Source: Zea mays (taxonomy: Eukaryota; Streptophyta; Magnoliopsida; Poales; Poaceae). Taken from it: DNA of 64,000 nucleotides. The position numbers and the translations under genes are program-made. Below, piece by piece: positions 24,033-33,234 of this stretch (positions are counted from its first letter, which is position 1; every line of letters begins with the position of its first letter). The notes beneath the pieces are model-generated. The model saw only the letters and a list, made by a program, of their open reading frames with translations, had not been told where the DNA came from and searched no databases. The stretch is taken from assembly GCF_902167145.1 (NCBI RefSeq), contig NC_050104.1, positions 2,108,001 to 2,172,000 of the forward strand, given 5' to 3'.

Positions 24033-27000
24033 TCAAAAGTCATCCGCATCCGATGATGCTTCTTCGGCTCGTTGTTTATTCATACGCTCTTGATTTCGTT
24101 GGATCCTTACTGATCTTCTAACGATGACAGGTCGTTTGCGCTTTGACCTAGGTTCTTCAATTAAGTCGCTTGAATTGCAACAGAGATTTTCAAGTCCTTC
24201 TCCATTGGTCACATGGAATCGGTGAGCTATGTCTTGATTCGACGCCGCTTCTGGTTGAAAAACAGCATCATCGTTGTCCCTGCTCGTACTCACGTAGTCA
24301 GCACTCTCTGGAGCGACGACTTGTGGGTTGACTTTGATTGCAACCCACCAAGCCCTAAGGCTTGGGTGAGGATATGGCAGGTAGTACACCTGTTTTGCCT
24401 GATTTGCAAGGACAACATCGCTCATACTGCTCGGAATCCTAGAGCTATGCTTCACCTCGACATTACCATACTTGTCGACACGAGTCCCACTATGAGCATC
24501 AAACCAGTCGCACTCGAAAAACACGACTTTAAGTTCTTTGGGGCCATCGAAAATCAACTCTACAATGTTTTGAAGAACACCGTAATAGTCCACTACTTTG
24601 TCATCGTCAACATATGAACTTGCCAACACACCACTATTGGTGGTGGCTGCCAATGGTCGACTCTTCTCCAATTTCGCAGTTCGGAAGCGATATCCATTTA
24701 CATCATAGCGAGTATAGTTCCGGACGGACACAGAGGTATGTGCCATTTGCTGCAAGTCTGGGTGCACAGAGTTTTTGGAAACCTATACAAGGAATTAGTA
24801 TATGCATTATATCTTCCAAGTCCAAAATTCAAAGATTAAGTATGGACAATGAGAGAACGACAATTACTAACATAATTACGAAACCACTGCACGAAGTTTG
24901 GTCCACCTTTCAACCCATCACGTCGAAGATTTTCTAATTGGATGGCCGTAGGTTTACTAGTAGATTTCCAACATTCTTCATCAAACATGCTGGACATATT
25001 AGAAACATGGACATTACACACTATAGAAATTATGAGATGAGAAAATGGAAGTAACTATGAGGAAAACTTACTCGAACGCCTCCTGTGTGCTGTCAATATT
25101 GCTATACATATATAGCATTAGCGTGTTCAAATCTGATCCTTCAATGTGACGTACACTCCCTTTTCCAACTGCTTTACCCGGATTCGCAAAAATTTGAAGG
25201 GTGCTTTGGGGCGATTCATTTTCGACATGAAGTCGCACTGAAGGAGCAAATACATTGTTGGCTCGAGCGAAATACCTGGTTGAGAATTGAGATATCTCCT
25301 TAAGGGCAAAAGCCTCCGCAATACACCCTTCGACTCTAGCCTTGTTGCGAACAGACGCCCTGAGCTTTTTCAACGCCCTTTCTATAGGATACATCCACCT
25401 GAATTGCACTGGTCCGCCTACCAAAGCTTCCCAAGGCAAATGCACAATTAGATGTTGCATCACATTGAAGAATCCTGGCGGGAAAACCTTTTCAAATTTA
25501 CAAATAAGAATTGGAATTTCTTTCTCAAATTTCTGCATCAACCTCTTCGATACCGTCTTTGCGCATACTTCCCTATAGAAGTAACTCAGCTCTGCAAATA
25601 TGCTCCAAAGCTCATCCTTAAAATAGCCTTGAAACATCACGGGCATCAGCCTCTCCATAATAATATGGCAGTCATGGCTTTTCAAACCGATCAATTTACC
25701 GGTCTTCAGATTGACTGTCCGTTTCAGATTTGCCGCATATCGATCTGGAAATTTCAGATTCTTCAACCACTTAAATATTTCTTTCCTTTCATCTGGCTTG
25801 AGGCAGTAATCAGCTCGTGGCCTACTCTCATGCCCTTTATCGCTTACTTTCAACTCGAGCATCGGTCTCTTACAAATTTCAGCCATGTCTTTTCTTGCCT
25901 TCATATTATCTTTCGTTTTATCAGTCACATCGAAACATGTGCTTATGATGCTTTCCGCAACGTTACGCTCTTGGTGCATCAAGTCTATGTTGTGCGGCAT
26001 GATCAAGGCTTTTGCATACGGAAGCTCCCATATTGATGAAATATGGGTCCAGTTGTGGTCCTCCCCGTAGCCTTGAAACCTATCATTTTCTCCTTGCTTC
26101 AGACAAGCATGCCATGCCATTATCTGCGGTGCAGTTTGCCTCTTTGGTGGCCCATTTCTGATTTTGGCTCCACTTCTGAATGCAGTAAGCGAATTCCTGA
26201 AATCATGCTTGAATGGAGTCCAACGTCGATGAGCATCAAAGAATGACACTTTCCCACCATGCTTCAATCTGAATGCATCCGTATCATTCATACATATGGG
26301 ACAGCACAACCGACCATGAACACACCATCCAGACCAATCTCCATACGCTAGCAGATCATGCACTGACCACAAATAAGCAGCGCGCATGGTAAACTCCTTT
26401 TCAGTATGACTGTCATAAGCCTTCACACCTCTCCACAATTGTTTCAGCTCTTCAATTAAAGGGCGAACAAACATATTCAGCTTTGGCCCTGGATGCTCGG
26501 GGCCTGGGATGACTAGTGCAAGGAACATGAACTCTTCTTTATTGACCAACTCAGGAGGAAGATTATATGGCACAATGAAGACAGGCCAACACGAGTAAGG
26601 GCTTGCACTGGTATTGAAAGGTGTGAATCCGTCCGTCGATAGACCAAGCCGTACACTCCTAGGGTCGTTTGCAAATTCGGGATCAAACTCGTCAAATGCC
26701 TTCCACGCATCACCGTCCGACGGATGGACCATTATGTCTGGATCAGTGACGAGACGTACACCATTCTTTGGCCACGTCATATGTAGAGCTATTTCCTTGT
26801 TGAGGAACAACCTTGAAAGCCGAGGAATGATGGGCAACCGACGAAGTTGCTTAGCTGCGACCTTCGTAACTACCAATTCACCCTCATCATTTGTCACCTC
26901 GACATATCTAGAAGCTTCGCAATGCTTACAACGGTCCAGCTTGTCATCCTCCTCAAAGAATAGCATGCAACTGTTGGGACACACGTCGATCTTCTCATAT

Positions 27001-27602
27001 GTCATCCCAAGACCAGCCAACATCTTCTTTGCGAAGTACATATTCTTTGGCAACTTATGATTCTCCGGGAGAACCTCGCCCATCAGTTGGACGATGTCGT
27101 TGTAAGCACTGTTTGAAATGTTGTGCTTCGACTTTATCGCCATTAGTCTTGTGAGAGTCCCAAGAACTGACATCTGAGTGTGCTCGTGCAGTCTCTCTTC
27201 TCCTGCGGCGAGTAGCCGGAAGAATTCCTGAGCATCGCGTGGAAGCTGGCCCGGCTCCTCAGCGTTCATTTCAACATCCCTACCAAGATCATGCAACATG
27301 TCATCCATCCTATCATGATCGTCATCAAGTTCCACCTCCGCGTCAACGTGTTTAATAGACTCTCCATGCCGGTACCATACAAGGTACTTCGGCATAAACC
27401 CACTTTTGCAAAGGTGTTTCTCCATTTCTTCCTTCTTCTGAGGCCACTTGTTCTCGCATCGATTGCAAGGACACTTCACTAGACGACCAGTTGCATCTTT
27501 GAAAGCGTGCTCAAGAAAAGCCTTTGTTACACCCATCCATTCATTCGAATGTGCCCCATCCTTTCTCCACCCGTCATACATCACCCTCCGATCACCGTCC
27601 AT
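24033..27602 (-). CDS. TNPD-like transposase of the CACTA element (TNP2 family)
   Basis: The start is chosen at 27602 (MDGDRRVMYDGWRKDGAHSN) because a splice acceptor TTTTGTTTAG lies just upstream. The first coding exon is open to the donor GTAAGT near 25072. Domains: N-terminal transposase-associated region with CPCNRCENKW (about residues 40-50); the TNP2 transposase core with FFEEDDKLDRCKHCEASR, GLSTDGFTPFNTSASPYSCW and WSVHDLLAYGDWSGW; KGHESRPRADYCLKPDER; then a DUF4218-like region (SHDCHIIMERLMPVMFQGYF, VQFRWMYPIERALKKLR). A short exon (about 25000-24870, FDEECWKS) and a last exon with a DUF4216-like domain (VNGYRFRTAKLEKSRP, VVFFECDWFDAHSGTRVDKY) end at 24033 in a basic tail. This is the catalytic protein for excision and insertion. 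I see no stop inside the long exon. Confidence 0.85.
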
Positions 27603-27699
27603 TTCAAAGGCTAAACAAAAGACAAAGAACATCAACGATCGTCCGTGGCTTAGGTGAACTCCCTATTAGGTAAAGGTCCTAAACCCACCCAAGAGTTTA

Positions 27700-27875
27700 G
27701 GCCGATGCTTGTGATTTGTGACGTGTATCCTACGATTGCCGCGAAATTTCGGCAGCATAACCTCGCTGCTCTCCAAGCACACGCCTGAACATGGTGTGTT
27801 GGAGAACAACTGGGTTACACAACCGAAATTCCGCGTCAATCGTAAGGCACATGTCACAAATCACAAGCATCGGCC
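27700..27875. repeat. 176-bp imperfect foldback upstream of the transposase gene
   Basis: The left arm begins GGCCGATGCTTGTGATTTGT at 27700 and the right arm ends ACAAATCACAAGCATCGGCC at 27875. Pairing continues inwards with mismatches through AAATTTCGG / CCGAAATT and CTCCAAGCACAC / GTGTGTTGGAG to a centre near 27787-27793. Both arms are about 85 bp, so an RNA from either strand could form a long hairpin. It lies 98 bp upstream of the chosen transposase ATG, in the 5' leader or first intron of the gene. Confidence 0.8.
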
Positions 27876-28240
27876 TACACTCTCAGGCTGTCCAAAATAC
27901 GTGGACAATTCCGGAACGGCAAACCTCACAAGCCAATGTGACGTTCGCCGTTCCCGAACGGGTGACGCATACGGTTCGCTATGGTTAACGATTAAAACTA
28001 AACTCTAAACATTAAAAAAAATCGGAGATTAAACAAAAGACATCACCCTCTGATCACATTGAGGATTAGACAAAGAATGCAACGACACAACCATAAGATA
28101 GAAGTGCCCTATACGCCAATGGCACAACCATAAGACAGAGGCTCGTCACGGCCGCCACGGCATGCCACGGCCGCCACGACCGCCATGAGCATCAAATGTG
28201 GTGTGATAACAATCTTACAAACAATCTTACAAACAATATT
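27876..28240 (-). other. 5' region of the CACTA genes
   Basis: No coding signal. ACAATCTTACAA is directly repeated near 28209-28232, and GCCACGGC/CGCCACG repeats lie at 28147-28185. Confidence 0.4.
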
Positions 28241-28765
28241 ATATACGGGGAGGCTCACCGCGGTGAACGAGGGCGGCGTGGACGAACGGCGTGGACGAAC
28301 GGCGAGCGCGGTGTGGACGAACGGTGGGCTCTCTTCTTCGCGACGGCGGCCACGGGCTCCCTTCGCGGACGGCGGGCTCTCTTCTTCGCGGGCGGGCGTG
28401 GGGCTCGACAGGCGTGCAGGGGCAAGGGGCGCGGCGTGGCTGCCGGGGCGGCGTGCAGGCGTGCAGCACGGCGTCGTGGGGGCGCGGGAGCTCTGCGGGC
28501 GGCGTCGTGGGGCCGGGCGCGGGAGCTCTGCGAGGGGCCGGCGGTGCGCCGACGTCGTGGGGCCGGGCGCGGAGCTCTGCGAGGGGCTGGGCGGCGCGGC
28601 GGCGTCGTGGGGGCCGGGCGTCGTGGGAGCCGGGCGCGGCGGCGTCGTGGGAGCTCTGCACGGCGGTGAGGGGCGGGAGCTCTGCACGGCGAGGGGCGGG
28701 AGCTCTGCACGGCGGCGCGGCGGCGTGTTGGCGTGCGGCGGCGCGGCGCGTGGTGAAAGAACGGT
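28240..28765. other. GC-rich block near the 5' end of the CACTA element
   Basis: About 500 bp of very GC-rich sequence built from variants of GCGGCGTCGTGGG, GGGCGCGGGAGCTCTGC and GACGAACGGCG. Several frames stay open on both strands because of the base composition, and none shows a domain. It resembles the GC-rich first exon or leader known in En/Spm. I do not call a protein here. Confidence 0.5.
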
Positions 28766-28799
28766 TTGAAACGAGCGAGAGAAGGCTGGGTCCGACGAT

Positions 28800-29095
28800 G
28801 TAGGGCTTTATTTTCGTCGGCCTCAGTGAGGCCGACGAAAATACTGGTCGGTCAACGACGTATTTTCGTCGGTTTGGGCTCGGCCCACGAAAATAACGTT
28901 ATTTTCGTCGGCCTAGTGGCCGACGAAAATAATAAAACATATTTTCGTGGGCTTGCCGACGAAAATATTAATGGGCCCACGAAAATACGTTTTATATTCG
29001 TCGGCCCTTAGGCCGACGAAAATAACTTCCTTATGTTCGTGGGCCGGCCGACGAAAATATACCGGCCCACGAACTTTTAGGCTTTTCCTGTAGTG
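28800..29095. repeat. CACTA terminal and subterminal repeats, right end
   Basis: About ten copies of TTTTCGTCGGCC or CCGACGAAAATA, several as inverted pairs, run up to the terminal TTTTCCTGTAGTG. Some units carry CCCACGAAAATA instead, as in the first 50 bp of the left end. Confidence 0.85.
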
Positions 29096-29770
29096 TTATG
29101 CAGAATTCTCCTATAACAACAGTTACCGGGCCAGTTTGAAGATATTACTCTTTTAGGCGTTTTATGGGAGGAGTTGTAGAACTCCGTTGCATTGGGATCA
29201 GCCCGGAGAAAAGCAGGTGTTTGGACCCGACATTTTGCTCGAAGCCAAAGAAAACATCAAGATGGTTCGGGAGAACCTAAAGATAGCACAGTCCAGGCAG
29301 CGAAGTATGCAGACACAAGAAGAAGAGAGCTAAGTTTTGAAGTGGGAGATTTTGTCTACCTGAAAGTATCGCCTATCAGAGGAGTCAGAAGGTTTGGAGT
29401 CAAAGGCAAGCTAGCACCCCGATATGTTGGTCCGTACTAGATTCTCGTGAAGCATGGAGAAGTGGCCTATCAGCTTAGTTTGCTAGAAAATTTGTCAGCG
29501 GTGCATGATGTCTTTCATGTGTCTCAGTTGAAGAAGTGTCTGGGTGTGCTAGAGGAGCAGTTGCCAGTGGAAGGTCTAGAAGTCCAAGAAGACTTGACCT
29601 ACATAGAGAAGCCAACACAGATTCTTGAGACTGCAGACAGGGTCACTCGGAGGAACACTATCATAATGTGCAAAGTCAGATGGGGTCACCACTCTGAGGA
29701 AGAAGCAACTTGGGGGCGTGAGGATGATCTGATGGCCAAGTATCCCGAATTCTTTGCTAGCCAACCTTGA
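29096..29770 (+). pseudogene. Integrase C-terminus and chromodomain of E1
   Basis: It resumes the integrase frame with AEFSYNNSYR, is frame-broken to about 29280, then reads AKYADTRRRELSFEVGDFVY, SPIRGVRRFGVKGKLAPRYV and, after a TAG at 29438 where CAG fits, LVKHGEVAYQLSLLENLS. HVSQLKKCLGVLEEQLP leads to a chromodomain ending IIMCKVRWGHHSEEEATWGR. The protein stops at 29768-29770 after AKYPEFFASQP. The close match to the E2 chromodomain places both elements in one lineage. Confidence 0.85.
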
Positions 29771-29787
29771 ATCTCGAGGGCGAGATT

Positions 29788-29803
29788 CTTTTAAGGGGGC
29801 AGG
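29788..29803 (+). promoter_or_regulatory. Polypurine tract of E1
   Basis: TTTTAAGGGGGCAGG lies 2 bp before the 3' LTR start. It would prime plus-strand DNA synthesis. Confidence 0.7.
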
Positions 29804-29805
29804 TT

Positions 29806-32731
29806 TGTAACGCCCTGAATTTGGGGGTATAAATTTTTGTCTCCGATATTCACCAAATTCAGGCGTTACTCTCTTTTCTCCTCCCGTTTTGCTCCTTCTT
29901 CCCATTTTCAAAGTAGTATAGAGACTGGTGTCCGTATCGCGTGTAAACAAAAACCTAAATTGACATGGTTGTTGCATCATGCCGAGGCAAATTTCTTTTG
30001 TCTGATGTTGTGTCTAATCGCGTGTTCATCCCGTTTTGGTTTTCGATTTGCAATTTTAAATTCGATTAGAGGTAAGTGCGAGCAGCGGGTTCCCGGCCTG
30101 GCCCGTGGCGCGACCCTGGCGCCCTCTCCCCCCCAATGTGTGCCCCCCTCTCTCTCTCATTTTCTTTTCCCGCGTAGCAACTTCCCTCTCTTCCACCTCT
30201 CTTCCATCTCCCCTTGCCCTAGGTGGGATTCCGGTTAGCGGTTGTCGCCGATTGTCGAGCCTCGAGGTGAGCTCCCCCTCTCTTTCCCTCTCCTCTCCCT
30301 CTCCCTCCCTCCCTCGTGCGGCCCCTGGCCGGCTCTCCGCCCCCGCGCGCCCCCTGCCCGCTCCCTCCCCCAGCGCGGCCCCTTACCGACCGCCACCCAC
30401 CGCGCCCGCTCCCTCCCCCGGCGCGACCACTCCCCGCCGGCACGCGTGGCCCCCTGGTCAGCCACCGCCCCTCGCACCCCGCCTCCCTCGGCGTGGCCCC
30501 TCCCCATCCGCCCGCCCGCCCCGCGAGGCCCTGCTCCGTCTGCACCCCCCACCTGCGTGGCCCTGCCCCCGCCCGGCGCGACGCCCTCACACAACCCTCG
30601 GTGCGGCCCCTCGCCCGACCCCTTGCCCCGGCTGGCGCGGCCCCCGATTCGGCTGCCCGACACGGCCCCGGTACGCGCAGCCCCGTCCCCGGCGCGTGCA
30701 ACCCCATTCCCCCGCGTGCAGCCCTAGCGCGTGTAGCGTTTTAAATTCGGTTTAAATTCTGTTTTAAGTTTAGTTTAATTCATGCGTTGCATCGCGTGCT
30801 TCGTCGCACGATGATTTGTTTTAAATTTAGATTTATTAGTGTGTTGCGTCGCGTGCTTCATCGCACGATGTTTTGTTTTAAATTCAGTTTTTATTAGCAT
30901 GTGTCGTCGCGCGCTTCGTCACACGACGTTTTGTGTTAATTTCATATTTAATTTAAGTGTTTCGTTGCAGGCTTTGTCACGCGACGATTCATTTAATTTC
31001 AGTTTAGTCTATGTGTTGCGTCGTGCGCTTCGTCGCGCGACAATCCTTTTAAATTTACCTAGACTTGTTTAGAATAATTAAGTGCATAGCGTAACTTTGG
31101 TTTATGCATAGCACGATTATTAAATCAATATAGTTATGTTTAGAAAAGTATGTTAATCCATAGCTGCTTAACGTAATCACCATTCGATCGTAGCCTCGAC
31201 CGTTGTATTCTCTTTCTCGCATAGTCGTAGGTGCGAGCCCTGTGCCAAGCGTGTGCTTATTTGTTACATTCTATTGCGTGGTGTATTGTTTCTTTTTATA
31301 TTAAGTTTGTGGAATGTATGTTTGAACTCGTATATATAATGGTCCGTTGGTGGAGTTCGAAGGAGTTGAAGGTGAAGACCCTGAGCAGCAGCTGGTTGGT
31401 AAAGGCAAGTGTCACTTGACCCATCTATGTCCAATACATTTTATAATTCACTTCTCGCATTTACACAATTTATACCTAAGGATTGACTAGCTTTGTTTAT
31501 CATGTCATTGTTTACCTATGTGGGTTGAATCATTTTGGTTTAGCTCTAAGCTAGTGCTTCACCCTAATCAATGAACATGATGAGATTATTTATGATACAT
31601 TGTTTTCCCCTTTTGATTATGATGATGGTATTGTGACATTTAAGGGGACTCGAGCGGTTTTTCGAGTGCCTCTGCGTAAGGACTGGTTCGTTGTATGACC
31701 ACCCGAGAAAATAGTACAACCATGAGGGTGGTATGGGACGCCATTAGCTGAATAATTTCAGGAACTGAGGTGTAGTTTGCTTCACCATCGTGCCATCAAT
31801 GGAGCTCGATGTATGTGGCTCGCTCTGCCGGGTGGTTTGCCCCTTAGGGAGGAGTGCAGTACATTTAGGAAACCTAACGGGTGACTACAGCCTCAGGGAA
31901 TCTTTGTAAAGGCTACGTAGTGAAACCTTGCCTATTCACCTTGGTAGTGTTTAAGGGTTTGATCGGCCCGAGGCAAAAGGGAATCACGGTTCGTGGGTAA
32001 AGTGTGCAACCTCTGTAGAGTGTTATGAAACTGATATATCAGTCGTGCTCACGGTTATGAGCGGCCTTGGGAGCTCCAATGATTAGAGACACATTGATCA
32101 GAGATACTTTGTTCACAGATGATGATGAGGATAATGCTGGTTTCTATTGTGATTATGATTATGGTTATGGTTTCTAGTATTCTTTCCGTTTGGAAAGAGT
32201 ACTTTTGGGTTAACAACTTGGGTTAATGCTAAAATCTGGCTCTCTACTAGTAATAATTACCTGAGCAACTAAAAGAAACTGCTTGATCTTAACCCCACAT
32301 AAAGCGAGTCCACTACAGCCAAACGGGACAATTGCTGAGTATGTTGATGTGTACTCACCCTTGCTTTACACACCAACCCCCCTAGGTTATCCACATTGCA
32401 ACCACTAATCAGGAGAAGATGAAGTTGTGGTGGAGGATTTCCAGGATTTCCAAGAGTATGAGGAGTTCTAGGCGTGGGTTAGCGGCAAACCCCCAGTCGG
32501 CTGCCTGTGAAGGCCGTGTTTAGCTATGTTTCATTTTCGCTCTTTGATCTATGTTAATGACTATGTGGATGTTTCAGACATCATGATGTAATCAGACTAT
32601 TACCCTCTTTTATATTATTATTTGAGCACTGTGTGATGATGTCCGATTATGTAACTGATGTCTACGTGAATTGCTGATCCTGGCACGTATATGGTTCGCA
32701 TTTGGTTTGCCTTTTAAAACCGGGTGTGACA
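29806..32731 (+). mobile_element. 3' LTR of chromovirus E1
   Basis: 2926 bp. It starts TGTAACGCCCTGAATTTGG and ends ACCGGGTGTGACA. Contents: TATAAATTTT close to the start, a C-rich block at 30100-30730 (frames open on both strands by composition only), a degenerate hairpin array (30784-31060), and a block at 31690-32080 that matches the E2 LTR in reverse complement. The end joins W LTR sequence at 32732. No 5' partner is in the window. Confidence 0.85.
30784..31060. repeat. Five degenerate hairpin-bearing repeats in the E1 LTR
   Basis: Units begin near 30784, 30839, 30898, 30956 and 31010, about 55-60 bp apart. Each holds a variant of GCGTCGCGTGCTTCGTCGCA, a short inverted repeat with a TGCTTC-type loop, followed by a TTTAAATT-rich stretch. 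Confidence 0.7.
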
Positions 32732-32870
32732 GGTGGTAGCTTCGGCATTCGTCGTTATAGCTCTAAGATAATATCTTTGTCTCGAGAACCTTCTACAGGG
32801 AGGATCCTGAACATCACTTTGCCAGTTATATCTTTGTCTTGGGGACCTTCGGCGGAGAAGACCCCCAACA
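32732..32870 (-). mobile_element. Fragment of the 3' LTR of Tat element W
   Basis: 139 bp that match 59622-59759 (the W 5' LTR) in order and orientation, including GGTGGTAGCTTCGGCATTCG and the terminal GACCCCCAACA. On the minus strand it starts TGTTGGGGGTCTTC at 32870 and is cut by E1 at 32732. The rest must lie left of E1, outside the window. Confidence 0.8.
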
Positions 32871-33234
32871 GTAGTCCCTTCGCGGTGCTAGATCGTTTTT
32901 TCATAACGAGCTCGATCCGCAAAAAATACAAAGGCTTCAAGATGTCGAAGGTCTGAAAAACACCTTCCCTAAGCTTGTCATTAAAAACGAATATAAAATT
33001 CACATCGCTTACTGGTCCACTGATTAGCCAGTACGCGTGTCTCGGCGGTTTGCCTTCTTCTCCTGCGGGGCTATATAAACAGACGAGTTGGTGAGAAGTT
33101 ACCACAACATTCATTGCTATTGCACCGTCGTGCTGCTAAATTTTTTTACTGAAGTCGAAGCTTGTTGCTTTACACTTCGGACAAACGTTCCATCGCTTAA
33201 GTGTAACTTCGTCTGTCAAAGACTGAACACTGAA
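32871..33234 (+). promoter_or_regulatory. Promoter region of the antisense gene in W
   Basis: Between the 3' LTR and the antisense start codon. A TATA box (CTATATAAAC) lies at 33071-33080, about 160 bp before the ATG at 33235. The stretch also contains the AAAAACACCTTCCCT word (32956-32970) shared with other Tat elements. The mirror-image region in Y (37840-37533) has the same layout with TATA at 37574-37581. Confidence 0.6.

Larger units (their letters stand above)
20711..29095 (-). mobile_element. CACTA (En/Spm-type) DNA transposon
   Basis: 8385 bp. The left end reads CACTACAGGAAACGAC and the right end TTTTCCTGTAGTG, forming inverted terminal repeats of about 13 bp. A 3-bp target duplication TTA flanks it at 20708-20710 and 29096-29098. 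Both subterminal regions carry many copies of a CGACGAAAATA motif in both orientations. Two minus-strand genes are present: a TNPD-like transposase (27602-24033) and a TNPA-like gene (23915-21304). Removing the element and one TTA restores the E1 integrase sequence. Clean ends and a long open transposase exon suggest a fairly young, possibly autonomous copy. Confidence 0.95.
4261..32731 (+). mobile_element. Chromovirus E1 (Tekay/Del-type Ty3/gypsy), interrupted by E2 and a CACTA element
   Basis: Plus-strand order: leader with an extra open frame (4261-4928), gag (5339-6600), protease-RT (18103-19400), RNase H (19436-19850), integrase (19857-20710 and 29096-29440), chromodomain (about 29630-29740), polypurine tract and 3' LTR (29806-32731). 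The order PR-RT-RH-IN-chromodomain defines a chromovirus. Removing E2 and the CACTA element leaves about 8.6 kb. The 5' LTR is not in the window. The right end inserted into the W 3' LTR at 32731/32732. Many frames are closed by TAG stops, so the copy is dead. Confidence 0.85.

Noticed and set aside
25452..27060. Plus-strand frames within the transposase exon
   Set aside because: They are opposite-strand shadows of the long TNPD-like exon, which has clear conserved motifs.
27700..27875. Possible CRISPR-like or tRNA structure
   Set aside because: It is a single long foldback without spaced direct repeats or a cloverleaf, in a eukaryotic transposon.
28109..28803. Six overlapping frames of 140-190 codons in the CACTA element
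   Set aside because: GC-rich degenerate repeats keep all frames open. No motif is recognisable and the real genes lie downstream on the minus strand.
30105..30755. Long open frames on both strands in C-rich sequence of the E1 LTR
   Set aside because: Low-complexity proline, arginine and alanine runs in several overlapping frames are explained by base composition. They lie inside an LTR and show no domain.
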